Positions 45,074 to 56,397 of a DNA stretch of 64,000 bases are shown here, piece by piece (positions within the stretch are counted from its first letter, which is position 1; each line of letters opens with the position of its first letter). Both the position numbers and the translations under genes were made by a program. The notes under the pieces are model-generated. The model worked only from the letters and a program-made list of their open reading frames with translations. It was not told where the DNA came from and searched no databases. This DNA comes from Primulina eburnea (lineage: Eukaryota > Streptophyta > Magnoliopsida > Lamiales > Gesneriaceae), in contig NW_027331491.1 of the NCBI RefSeq assembly GCF_022965805.1, positions 36,001 to 100,000 on the forward strand. The letters run 5' to 3'.

Positions 45074-45405
45074 TCTCGCGCATATGCGCGAGAAGTGTAC
45101 GCGCATATTCGCGAGCCATGCGAGAAGCCAAGGGAGAAATCCAGAAAGTTTGGCGCACATGCGCGGTGTAAGTGCGCGCACATGCGCGGCAAGGCCAGAA
45201 CCAGTGGCGCATATGCGCGAGTAGAGTGGCGCATATGCGCGGGAGGGCCAGAAGGGGTGGCGCATATGCGCGGAATTAATGGCGCATATGCGCGAGTAGC
45301 ATTTTCGCCGAGACAGTAGGTCTCGCGCATATGCGCGAGTAGTGGCCGCGCATATGCGCGAGACGTGCTGCGTGAAGAAGTACGCCACTTGTCTTGCATG
45401 CATGA

Positions 45406-45437
<32 letters not shown>
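45074..45437 (+). promoter_or_regulatory. GCGCATATGCGC array and AT-run in F 5' LTR
   Basis: Ten copies of the palindrome, with flanks TCGCGCATATGCGCGA or GGCGCATATGCGCG, lie at 45074-45361. An (AT)n run of about 28 bp follows at 45409-45437 as the likely TATA region. Confidence 0.65.
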
Positions 45438-45443
<6 letters not shown>

Positions 45444-46450
45444 AAGAATCGAAATTTCTCAGAATTGTTGGAGAGAAGAAATCGGTTTTGAGGGAAAAAG
45501 CTTCGTTCTTATTTTCTTAAATTGATTTGCGAGTAAACCGTCTATCTGAATTGAAATCTGACTTCGGTACTGTGTTACTATCAATGCAAGCTACACAAGG
45601 ACGTAAGTTTTATTACGTTTAGACAAGATTTGATTTTATGATGTTGTTAGAATTGAATATGATTCGGATATGGTGTTTCTACTACCGTAGATATTGTAGA
45701 ATCGAAGTCAGATTTAGAAATAGACTGGTTATGGTATTGTTATGAATTTTAGAGTTGATTGATTGAGATTGCTATCAGAATTATGCTGTTATTCATTTTA
45801 AAGTGTACAGATACTGAAGTTATAGAATGTACTGAGATTTATTAGGAATTCTGGTATTATAATTGTGATGTTAAGACTGACGGGGTTACAAGACTGTATT
45901 GTTATGCCGTCCAAACATCAGTTGGTACAGATTGATCAGATTCAGTCTTGGTTTCTGTTATCTTGTAATATTGTTGATATGAATCAGATTGTAGTTTATT
46001 CAGATATTGACCAGACAAATTTTGAATTGGATTTCACATTGATACAGTGTATTGGTTATTGTCATTTCAGATCAGATATGGACAAATTCGACTTCGAGAC
46101 GTCGTCTTCATCAGATCAGGAAGACAAAGGTATAATGCATGTGATATTCGGGAAGTCCCAACTCAAATGAAATCTCATTTGAGTTTCCCAATAAAATCAC
46201 ATACTAGATTATTGTTTATATTGTTACCTGATTATGCTTTGATTTTAGAATTGTATTCAAGCAGGTAAGATAATTGTGATATTCAGTTATGAATATGATT
46301 ATGCTTTGTTTACAGATTGTTATTCATTGCATTTAAGATAGGAAAGTCTTGACAGTCATTGTCAGACTTCAAGACGTTCGGTGTATCTCAACTTAGGAGT
46401 AGTCATTACTCCTATTGCCAGCCGTCGATACAGCTCGGACCGAAGTCTAG

Positions 46451-46510
46451 GAATAAGACGTACAGTCGCCCCGAGTGGTTGGGTAGGTGACAGCCAGTGA
46501 CGTCTTATTC
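46451..46510 (+). other. conserved stem-loop in F 5' LTR
   Basis: GAATAAGACGT (46451-46461) and ACGTCTTATTC (46500-46510) form an 11-bp perfect stem. The loop contains CCCCGAGTGGTTGGGTAGG. The C LTR has the same loop sequence on the other strand, and G has a diverged version. Confidence 0.6.
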
Positions 46511-47164
46511 ACCCCGGGATCCCTAGAGTTATAGTTGAGTCAAGTCTAGATATGATTTGATTAAGAACTGCATGCTTATATGAATTGGTTTCATAGACTT
46601 TGGAACCAATTGTTATTGCTTTCACTTATGACATCATGTTTCATGATTTAGATTATTTGTATGCATGTTTATCTGATTAGAGTTGCATGTTTAATTAGAT
46701 TAGATTTCATAGATGATGAAGTCTATTACTATTGTCTTTGCTTTTATTCATGACAGCATGTTGCATGAATCATTATGTGTATATGCATGTTTACCATGTT
46801 TTATACTGGGATTTATTCTCACCGGAGTTATCCGGCTGTTGTCTTGTTTTGTATGTGTGCATGACAACAGGTGGGGCTGGATCAGGGTCGAGATGACGAT
46901 GAGAGAAGACGAGTTAGCGTGGTGATTCCGGACTTGTAGCAGACTTGGTTTATTACTTGAATTTAGTAATTGAACCTTAGACTTAGGTTGTACAGTATTG
47001 TGCTTTTCTACTGAACTGTAGTTTTATACAGATATGTATATTATTAGATGCCATTACCTTCCGCGTTTATATTTTAAAAAAAAAAAATTTAGACCCTGTT
47101 TATCAGAACTGATAATTTAATCCCAACGATGATTAAAAAGATGATTAGCGTCCGGGTCCCCACA

Positions 47165-47182
47165 ACAGGTGGTATCAGAGCG
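47165..47182 (+). other. primer-binding site of F
   Basis: ACAGGTGGTATCAGAGCG directly follows the LTR; the Met-tRNA-type core TGGTATCAGAGC is intact. Confidence 0.85.
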
Positions 47183-47614
47183 AGGTTAGTTCTTTCAGAG
47201 CTATAGATTCCTTAGCGATGGATATCGTAGAAGTTAGTTCCTTTAGAGGTTAGATCTTTTAGCTACAGATCCTTTAAAGATAGATCTTTAGATTGAGACA
47301 GTCAGAACTGATAGATCTTTTCGACTGACTTAGATTAAGATAGAAGAGAATGAGCGGGGTAGATGAATTTTCTTTCCTTGCATGTCTGTGCTAGCATGAG
47401 ATTGATTTTCATGTTGATTGACATTGTGATGCTAGCATAAGATTATATGTTACTGCTTTAAGATACATGCTTACCTGATTATATGATTTGAATTGGTATT
47501 ATGTATTCTTAAATATGAATCAGATCGGATTCATGATCAGCAGTAAGATGATCATGATCAGAAAAGACTGGCACAGATTTGTATTATTGGGTTACTAATG
47601 TTTGTGGTAATCAG

Positions 47615-48567
47615 ATGTACCTCCACGAAGGATTTTGGAAACAGGCAGTACTTCGTATGAGCAGCCATATATACCAGAACCGCAGATAGAGGTGTCAGCG
47701 ACTCTGATGGAAACCAAGTTGGCAGAATTTCAGTTATTTCAGCCGCCGATTCTGAGTGGTACAGAGACGCCTGAAACGTGTCAGCACTGGGTTGAGGACA
47801 TAGAGATATTGTTTGATCTACTGGATTGTACAGATGACCAAAGAGTTAAATTGGTATTTCACCAATTACAAGAGGCTGCCAGAAGTTGGTGGATTACAAT
47901 CAAAAGAGTATTAGCACTACGTGGTACTGTGATCACGTGGGAAGTCTTCAAGACTGAATTCTATCAAAGATTTTTCTCCGCCTCGTACCGAGAAGACAAG
48001 AAAGCAGAATTTGAGAATTTAAGTCAAGGTCAATTGAATATTGATGATTATGCTGCTAAATTTTCTACGCTACTGCATTTTGCTCCTCAGTTGGCTGGGA
48101 ATGATGAAGCTGTAGTGAATCAGTTCGTTAGAGGATTGAATTCAGAGATAGTAGCATTGATGAATATACAACAACCTTATCATTTTGCTGATGTCTTAAG
48201 TAAAGCGAAGAGAGCGGAAGCCAGTCTGACTAGACAATTGACAAGGTTGTGAGTGAAGCAACCGCAGACACAGCAATCCCCTCTCCGATTGGATCGTGGC
48301 AGTACAAGTGGAAAGCAAGAGTTATTGAAAGCTCGGAAGCAACCGTTCAAGAGATTCGGAAGTGGTTCCTCCCGTTCCAGTGGTTCCAGTCCGAGTTATA
48401 CTGGAGTCTATTGCGCTAGATGTGGAGGGAGACATCCCACCGAACAATGCCACGGAGTGACTGGTAGATGCAATATCTGCGGACAGCATGGGCATTTTGC
48501 TAGAGTGTGTCCTCAGAAGGGTTCCCAAAGATTTCAGGGCGCAGGACCATCTGGTGGCAATGTATAA
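47615..48567 (+). pseudogene. F gag with zinc knuckles, two lesions
   Basis: An ATG at 47615 is out of frame with the rest because of two extra bases (TA) right after it; without them it would read M-P-P-R-R like C gag. The main frame runs 47635-48252 (E-D-I-E-I-L-F-D, F-K-T-E-F-Y-Q-R-F-F, L-S-Q-G-Q-L-N-I-D-D-Y). It ends at TGA (48250-48252) and continues in the same frame to 48567 with C-A-R-C-G-G-R-H-P-T-E-Q-C and C-N-I-C-G-Q-H-G-H-F-A-R-V-C. So gag is nearly whole while pol is ruined. Confidence 0.82.
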
Positions 48568-50850
48568 GAAACAGACCCAGAAATTACAACAGGTACTATT
48601 TTATGATTTTATTGCATACTCACTGATATGTACAAGGGCATTTTTATGAGTATCTGTGATTGGATAGCATGAAGATATGCTGTATCTGTTGGGTCTGTGT
48701 ATACTGTAGTATTGATTCCTTGGCTGTTGAGGAATATGTTGATATCAGAAATTTCTGTGACATGTTATATACTACAGTTAGATGAGGATGGGACTGGATT
48801 AGATTATGATTTACTTGTAACTATCTGATTTGGATTGCATTATTGACATGAATATGCTGAACAAGTACCGAAATATTGTAGCATGTGTTCCAGAAATAGT
48901 AAGATTAAGACCAGATCTAGGTGATAAATGAGGATTTTCGATCCAGAAGTCCTTAGAAAATTTTAGGGTTTAGGACTCGATTATTACAGAAAGGAACAGA
49001 TGGTATCCTTATGTATCCAGTAGATCCACTGAAATCGAGTCTAAAATTTGATAGTAAGATAATAGTTAACTGGTGTTTGCTTAGATAAGATGTCAGATGG
49101 GTTCTCTATCAGAGAGAATTGAAAGAATTGACAGATTAAAGTATGGGCTAAAGAATCCAGTTGATTGTGTATTTCTCTTGAAGACATTTTAGTTCTGTTT
49201 CTAGATTGACAGATTATGTGTTCAGGGGTATTTTGAAGAATTATGCTTGTTATATCTATGATTCCGGGATATATCCACAGCATCTGATTGTTTATATTGA
49301 ATATTTGAAGACTGGGTTAAATATTCCGAGAACTGTGATTATGGTATACAGCAATGGGTCAGGTAGGGATCCGAATGCAGTTATTGATACAGGTTTTTAT
49401 TCAGACTATGCAGTATCAGAAATATAAAAATTAGCAGAATGTGAAAGATGTCAGAACTTTATTAGCTGGTTTGGGCAGATTATCTTCTTCTGATTATCTT
49501 ATTCTCGTATTGCTGTATATCTGCTGAGTATTGTTATTGTTCTAAATCAGTATTTGAGACATTTTATATTGGTTGGGAGTATGTTCTATTTGCAGATGAG
49601 ATATAGCAGTTGATCTGGGCAGTATGAAGATTTGGTCAGCCAGCCAGAATTTATTATGTTATGAGTTTCTTAAACTCACTAGATCTGTATAAGTTCTTTC
49701 TATTCAGAATTCGATGTGATATTACCGTTATTGTGAATCAGTGTAAGACAGTTTATTGTAAACAGTTGAAATCAGAGCAGAGTATCGTTTACAGTAACAG
49801 ATATGTGACTTTGTGTTTGTATCAGACAGACTACTTCTATTGTGTGATGTCAGAATGTTTCAGAATTATTTATAGCGTTTGATATGGGTAGTCAGAGCCG
49901 AATGCCAGGTAGGTATTTCTTCATTATTTTATATTATTAACTGATTGTTTATACCGGATAGTTCGAATCTGAAGTCTCAAGTAGTGTCAGAAATGCACCG
50001 CAGGGGATTCAGTTTTCATTCAGATATTTCAGAATGTATGATACTCGAACAAATAGTGTTGGTATAGACAGATTTGATCAGTTATAACAGAATTTGTACC
50101 GAAAGGTTGGTAAAAATGGTACTGATATGTCTGGATCGCTAACAAAAGAAGCCAGAAAGCTAGGAATTAGAAGATTATTACCGACTTGGTATAATCCTGA
50201 ATAGAAATGGAAGTACATTTCTAGGACTGATGTAATGAAATTACCGCCATTTTCTTCAGACTGGGATATGGTATGATCGTGATTGATAGATTGTTCAATC
50301 TATATCTAGTAGTTTGTATAGATGATGTACAAACAGAACTAGGTGACAGAGATCCCTGTCAAAGAAATAGTCAGATTGACTAGATTGATGATTTCGAGTA
50401 GAGTATATCAGACTATGATTACGATTAAGTGTGTACTTGTGGTAGATTATATCATCAGCTCTCTCTGGCAGATTGTTCACAAATTGACAGGTAGTCGGAG
50501 TGTCTTGTTCAGATATTGAAAAATATTGATAGAACTCTAGTGCGGGATGTTAGCACTAGTTATCAAGATGGTGCAGAAGGAATAGATGTAGGAAACCAAT
50601 GTCGGATGATGACGATTGGAATTTGGAGCCGAAGATGGAATATGTATTTAATTGGAATAAACAGATGGAATAGCAACTACAGGTGTTATTGCTTTGTTAT
50701 GGGTTGCAATTGGCGTATACGGGTGTTGTATAGCCAGTAATATGGGAGTGATTCGGCTAGTGAAATGAATTTGGATGTTAACCTTTGTTATACAGTTCGT
50801 CTGATAGATTTGGTTTGATGATTCGTGAGTTCTAGGACGAACTCAGATCT
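48568..50850 (+). pseudogene. F decayed pol
   Basis: About 2.3 kb with no long frame. Weak matches to functional relatives are visible: a protease-like D-T-G start region near 49380, C-x-x-C and P-E-W-K-W-like sequence near 50140-50230, the L-Y-V region near 50320-50360, and a polyprotein-end region around 50590-50740. It is shorter than a full pol, so deletions are also present. Confidence 0.65.
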
Positions 50851-50864
50851 AAGAGGGGGAGAAA
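50848..50864 (+). other. polypurine tract of F
   Basis: CTAAGAGGGGGAGAAA abuts the TGTAATGCCC start of the 3' LTR. The signal is intact although pol is dead. Confidence 0.8.
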
Positions 50865-53115
50865 TGTAATGCCCGAGAATTTAATTACCGTACTCTGAAA
50901 TGATTTGGATATGATTACTGTAATCGGAGATTAATTCGGAATGATTTATTGAATTAATCAAGATAATTATAGACGGGACGCGTTCTTGTTAGATTTTGAA
51001 AGGAAGAATATTGCGTGTGCGTGACTCGAAGGTCTCGCGCATATGCGCGAGAAGTGTACGCGCATATGCGCGAGCCATGCGAGAAGCCAAGGGAGAAATC
51101 CAGAAAGTTTGGCGCACATGCGCGGTGTAAGTGCGCGCACATGCGCGGCAAGGCCAGAACCAGTGGCGCATATGCGCGAGTAGAGTGGCGCATATGCGCG
51201 GGAGGGCCAGAAGGGGTGGCGCATATGCGCGGAATTAATGGCGCATATGCGCGAGTAGCATTTTCGCCGAGACAGTAGGTCTCGCGCATATGTGGGAGTA
51301 GTGGCCGCGCATATGCACGAGACGTGCTGCGTGAAGAAGTACGCCACTTGTCTTGCATGATTGAAACATATATATATATATATATATGTATGTAAAGAAT
51401 CGAAATTTCTCAGAATTGTTGGAGAGATGAAATCGGTTTTGAGGGAAAGAGCTTCGTTCTTATTTTCTTAAATTGATTTGCGAGTAAACCGTCTATCTGA
51501 ATTGAAATCCGACTTCGGTACTGTGTTACTATCAACGCAGGCTACACAAGGACGTAAGTTTTATTACGTTTAGACAAGATTTGATTTTATGATGTTGTTA
51601 GAATTGAATATGATTCGGATATGGTGTTTCTACTACCGTAGATATTGTAGAATCGAAGTCAGATTTAGAAATAGACTGGTTATGGTATTGTTATGAATTT
51701 TAGAGTTGATTGATTGAGATTGCTATCAGAATTATGCTGTTATTCATTTTAAAGTGTACAGATACTGAAGTTATAGAATGTACTGAGATTTATTAGGAAT
51801 TCTGGTATTATAATTGTGATGTTAAGACTGACGGGGTTACAAGTCTGTATTGTTATGCCGTCCAAACATCAGTTGGTACAGATTGATCAGATTCAGTCTT
51901 GGTTTCTGTTATCTTGTAATATTGTTGATATGAATCAGATTGTAGTTTATTAAGATATTGACCAGACAAATTTTGAATTGGATTTCACATTGAAACAGTG
52001 TATTGGTTATTGTCATTTCAGATCAGATATGGACAAATTCGACTTCGAGACGTCGTCTTCATCAGATCAGGAAGACAAAGGTATAATGCATGTGATATTC
52101 GGGAAGTCCCAACTCAAATGAAATCTCATTTGAGTTTCCCAATAAAATCACATACTAGATTATTGTTTATATTGTTACCTGATTATGCTTTGATTTTAGA
52201 ATTGTAATCAAGCAGGTAAGATAATTGTGATATTCAGTTATGAATATGATTATGCTTTGTTTACAGATTGTTATTCATTGCATTTAAGATAGGAAAGTCT
52301 TGACAGTCATTGTCAGACTTCTAGACGTTCGGTGTATCTCAACTTAGGAGTAGTCATTACTCCTATTGCCAGCCGTTGATACAGCTCGGACCGAAGTCTA
52401 GGAATAAGACGTACAGTCGCCCCGAGTGGTTGGGTAGGTGACAGCCAGTGACGTCTTATTCACCCCGGGATCCCTAGAGTTATAGTTGAGTCAAGTCTAG
52501 ATATGATTTGATTAAGAACTGCATGCTTATATGAATTGGTTTCATAGACTTTGGAACCAATTGTTATTGCTTTCACTTATGACATCATGTTTCATGATTT
52601 AGATTATTTGTATGCATGTTTATCTGATTAGAGTTGCATGTTTAATTAGATTAGATTTCATAGATGATGAAGTCTATTACTATTGTCTTTGCTTTTATTC
52701 ATGACAGCATGTTGCATGAATCATTATGTGTATATGCATGTTTACCATGTTTTATACTGGGATTTATTCTCACCGGAGTTATCCGGCTGTTGTCTTGTTT
52801 TGTATGTGTGCATGACAACAGGTGGGGCTGGATCAGGGTCTAGATGACGATGAGAGAAGACGAGTTAGCGTGGTGATTCCGGACTTGTAGCAGACTTGGT
52901 TTATTACTTGAATTTAGTAATTGAACCTTAGACTTAGGTTGTACAGTATTGTGCTTTTCTACTGAAATGTAGTTTTATACAGATATGTATATTATTAGAT
53001 GCCATTACCTTCCGCGTTTATATTTAAAAAAAAAAAATTTTAGACCCTGTTTATCAGAACTGATAATTTAATCCCAACGATGATTAAAAAGATGATTAGC
53101 GTCCGGGTCCCCACA
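50865..53115 (+). repeat. 3' LTR of F
   Basis: This LTR is 2251 bp and the partner of 44906-47164. It has a shorter (AT)n run and two decayed array copies (ATATGTGGGAG, ATATGCACGAG). Its stem-loop is at 52402-52461. Confidence 0.93.
51033..51320 (+). promoter_or_regulatory. GCGCATATGCGC array in F 3' LTR
   Basis: Ten positions correspond to the 5' LTR array. Copy 2 is intact here (atatgcgcg) but mutated in the 5' LTR (atattcgcg), whereas copies 9 and 10 are mutated here. Confidence 0.6.
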
Positions 53116-53356
53116 AGTTAACTCGTACATCACTGGCAAATCTGCCAATGCTAGGCTCGATTTCCGTACATCTACTTAATACATAAGGATACCATCTGCT
53201 CATTTCTGTATCAATCGAGTCATAGAAAACACAAATATTAAAGGAATTCTAAATCTAGAATGCTTATCGTGAAATCTTTACTCATCAGCTATATCTGGCA
53301 GAATCTTAGACTTTCCTGAAAGGAATCTATACTAGTTCTATACTTGTTTAGTATAT
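53116..53356 (-). pseudogene. E protease-RT linker remnant
   Basis: On the minus strand the sequence aligns with G 58200-58340. A D-L-P-like stretch from CAAATCTGCCAATG and the region upstream toward the protease are recognisable. Stops are present. It starts with the AGTTA duplicate of F's insertion and is cut by G's LTR at 53357. Confidence 0.7.
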
Positions 53357-55245
53357 TGTGGGGACCCGGGCTCTATCTCAATTCTGTCTAGGATTAAATG
53401 GATCTGTGAGAAAATGTGGGTCAAAATTTTCGCTTTTTAACAGTAATTCTAATGTTTATAAATTAAGCACAAGAGAGTTCTTTGTTTTATTTCATAACAT
53501 AAGATACATGTCTCATTCTAATACATCAATCCACACTAGTGTAAAGTTTAATACAAACCATAGCTACAAATAATACAAGTCTAGTAAGAGCCACTAGTCG
53601 TCTTCTGCGCCCGTAGTCACCACGCTATCTCGAACTCATCTCTATCGTGACCCAGATCCTGCCCTACCTGTTGTTATGCACACATACAGACATAACAACA
53701 GCCGGAAACTCCGGTGAGAACAAATCCCAGTATAAAACATGTATACATGCTAACATAAGATCATGAATCATGCATAAAAGCAATAATAATGGGTTCCATA
53801 GTCTATGAAACCAATCTATAAAAGCATGCAATGCAAATCAAATCATGTCTTGACTCAACTCGACTCTACTCTAGGGATCCCGGGGTGAATAAGACGTCAT
53901 TGTCTGTTCCCTATCCTCCAATCGGGGTAACTGTACGTCTTACTCCTAGACTTTGGTCGTGTCTATATCGAATGTCTACAATCGGTGGAAGTCTGCTCCT
54001 ATGCGTCGATACACCGAACGTCTAGTTTTGAAAAATCTGTCAATGACTCTCCTATCTCAATGCTTGAGTATAAATCTATAAACAAAGCATGATTATGTCC
54101 AGAGATTTGAATATAAATCTATAAACAAATCCAAATCATATCAAAGACATAAACAATAAATCTAGTATGTGATTTTGTTGGGAAACTCCAATCAAATCTG
54201 ATTCGAGTCGTGTCTTTCCTATAATCACATGAATTATACCTTTCTTGTCGTAGTCGAAGCCTCGATGAAGAATCTGTCAATTTCAATCTGAAATGGCAAT
54301 ATTGAGAGGTACAATATCAATAACAATTCAATTTAATGCATATACCATCAATAGTAAATCTCGGTATAACTTTCGACGGCATAACGACGTGATTTCTCAA
54401 TACCGGTCACTCAAACAACAATCAACTAATATCCACAACTCATAATCAATATCATAACCCCTTTCCAACTCTGAAAATCTGCATAATCTCATAACCACAT
54501 AATCTGAAATTTCATAACAATCGTATATCATATCCTTTCTTCGATCCGATAGCGAATATACGTTCACAATAATCATAAGAACACATATTCATAATTATAT
54601 CAAAATTTCTCCAATATCTAATCTCCAACCCATGCTGAAATGTAAAGAAACTTACATCCTTTTGAAGCTCTTGAGGAGAGGAGCTCAAAACCGAAATCAG
54701 ATTCAAGTTTGGTTGTATAAATCTTACACAATCAAATGGTAAAGATGGAAGGAAAGCTTGGAACCCTCTTTTCCTCTCGTCCTCATTTGCTGCTGAGAAA
54801 TAAAGGATCAAGCTACAACACATTATATCTGCATGTTCAAGGGCAAGTGTCTTATTTTTCAAGCAACACGCATGACCGCGGGTGCGGTGACTTCTTCAGC
54901 GCGGGTGCGCTCATGCTTCGACAACCCATTTTATTTTATGAAATTCAACGACCGCGGGTGCGGTCTTGCTTCGAATAAAATCTCCTATCCTACTGGACAT
55001 CGACCGCGGGTGCGGTCTTGGTTGCACCGCGGGTGCGGTCTTGCCTCGAATAAAACTCTTATTTTCTGTCCATGCACCGCGGGGGCGGTAGGATATGCAG
55101 TGCAGGTGCGGTATAGCTTCGGCCAATCTTTCAAAATTCTATGTTTCATGCCAAACTTCTTCATTTCTTACATATGATCTCTATATACATTATCTATAAC
55201 ATATCTATCAATTCAAAAATGTCAATAAGTGTTCTGGGCATTACA
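53357..55245 (-). repeat. 3' LTR of G
   Basis: The plus strand starts TGTGGGGACCCGGGCTCTAT and ends TGGGCATTACA, followed by the complement of a polypurine tract. It has an array at 54874-55112 and a stem-loop at 53887-53945 (GAATAAGACGT with ACGTCTTACTC, one G-U pair in the transcript). Confidence 0.9.
54874..55112 (-). promoter_or_regulatory. ACCGCGGGTGCGGT array in G LTR
   Basis: Seven copies of the CCGCGGGTGCGGT motif occur with spacers like those in C. In the sense (minus) direction the array is followed by GATATAATG near 54820-54830, a possible TATA element. Confidence 0.6.
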
Positions 55246-55343
55246 TTTCTCCCCCTCTTATACATGAGTTCGTCCCCGAACTCGTAGGTAATCTATCAAA
55301 GCATAACATAAACAATATAATCAAAACTGAATAATTACTCACA

Positions 55344-55829
55344 TCATATGAATAACTCGGGATGTTTCTGTCTCATCTCTGATTCTGTTTCCCAAGTTGC
55401 TTCTTCAATTCCATGACGACTCCACTGAACTTTCACTAGCGGAATAGTTTTCTTCCTTAGCTGTTTTTCTTTCCGATCAAGAATCTGTATAGGTTGTTCA
55501 ACATAACTCAAAGTCTGATCAAGCTCACCTTCGTCAGGGTGAATGATATGAGAAGTATCTGGCATATATCTACGCAGCATTGATACATGAAAGACGTCAT
55601 GTATCCCGAATAAAGAAGGAGGAAGAGCAAGTCGATATGCTCGATCGCCAATCTTCTCAAGAATCTCGTAAGGACCGATGTATCTAGGAGACAACTTTCC
55701 ACGTTTGCCAAATCTGACAACGCCTCTGAAAGGAGAAATCTTTAGAAACACTCTGTCTCCTTGTTCGAATACCAACGGCCTACGTCTGATATTGGCGTAT
55801 TTGGCTTGCCTATCCTGTTCCGTCTTCAT
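55344..55829 (-). CDS. G integrase end and chromodomain-like C-terminus
   Basis: This frame has [18 protein letters not shown], the K-L-S-P-R-Y-I-G-P-Y-E-I-L-E domain, H-D-V-F-H-V-S-M-L-R-R-Y and a chromodomain-like tail to H-P-E-L-F-I. A stop (tag) precedes K-R-M-K-T, separating it from the integrase core. It supplies the segment that D interrupts in C and shows what C's joined sequence looks like. Confidence 0.85.
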   Translation of the reverse strand: MKTEQDRQAKYANIRRRPLVFEQGDRVFLKISPFRGVVRFGKRGKLSPRYIGPYEILEKIGDRAYRLALPPSLFGIHDVFHVSMLRRYMPDTSHIIHPDEGELDQTLSYVEQPIQILDRKEKQLRKKTIPLVKVQWSRHGIEEATWETESEMRQKHPELFI

Positions 55830-55875
55830 TCTTTTCTAAATGATCTTCACCTTCTCAATCATCTCACGTACCATA

Positions 55876-56397
55876 TCAGGCCCAAGTTCTGGTACCCTCA
55901 GATACATCATCCCAGTACAACGGAGATCTGCACTTCTTGCCATACAAAGCTTCAAAGGGTGCCATCTCGATACTCGTCTGATAGCTGTTGTTGTACAAGA
56001 ATTCACATAATGGCAGTGAATCTAGCCAACTAGTACCAAAATCTAGTACTACAGCTCTCAGCATGTCCTCTAAAGTCTGGATAGTCCGCTCTGACTGTCC
56101 GTCTGTCTGAGGATGATATGCAGTACTCTGGTGTAATGTCGTACCCAAAGCCTGCTGCAAGCTGTGCCAAAAGTGTGAAGTGAATCGTGAATCACGATCT
56201 GATACGATAGACTTCGGCACACCATGCAATCTGACTACCTCTCTGACATACAAATCTGCCATCTGATCCTGTCGGTAGGTCATTCTGTATGGAATAAAAT
56301 ACGTTGATTTGGTTAATCAATCAATAATGAACCAAATCGCGTCACAGCCCCGGGAAGATCGAGGTAACTTCGTCACGAAATCCATGGAAATTTGATC
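55876..56397 (-). pseudogene. G integrase core, broken
   Basis: The segment 55876-56283 has [29 protein letters not shown] and [11 protein letters not shown]. It ends in a one-base shift (S-E-G-T-R-T-W-A instead of S-E-V-P-E-L-G-P). The segment 56284-56397 holds S-M-D-F-V-T-K-L-P with stops on both sides (tga after E-W-K, tga after I-I-D). The catalytic residues are visible but the protein cannot be made intact. Confidence 0.82.

Larger units (their letters stand above)
44906..47164 (+). repeat. 5' LTR of F
   Basis: The ends are TGTAATGCCCGAGAATTT and GGGTCCCCACA. In order it holds the array (45074-45361), an (AT)n run (45409-45437), an AT-rich transcribed part, a stem-loop (46451-46510) and a terminal A-run near 47080. 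Confidence 0.93.
44906..53115 (+). mobile_element. Ty3/gypsy element F, non-autonomous, recently moved
   Basis: Its LTRs are 44906-47164 (2259 bp) and 50865-53115 (2251 bp), with target duplication AGTTA (44901-44905 and 53116-53120) in E. A primer site and polypurine tract are present. Gag is recognisable (47615-48567) but pol is heavily decayed. LTRs differ at about 20 positions plus microsatellite length, so transposition is much younger than the pol decay. Confidence 0.92.
40619..53356 (-). mobile_element. Ty3/gypsy element E, decayed, hosting F and cut by G
   Basis: On the minus strand its 3' LTR is 40619-42735. Decayed pol occupies 42736-44905 and, after F (target duplication AGTTA), 53116-53356. 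It is cut there by G, so its 5' half lies beyond G/H/I outside the window. Its 3' LTR has the GCGCATATGCGC array like F and L. CTGAT (40614-40618) is the left flank duplication candidate. Confidence 0.8.

Noticed and set aside
45074..45361. Spaced short repeats resembling a CRISPR array
   Set aside because: The repeats are palindromic 12-16-mers with irregular, non-unique spacing in a eukaryotic LTR. No cas-like gene is near.
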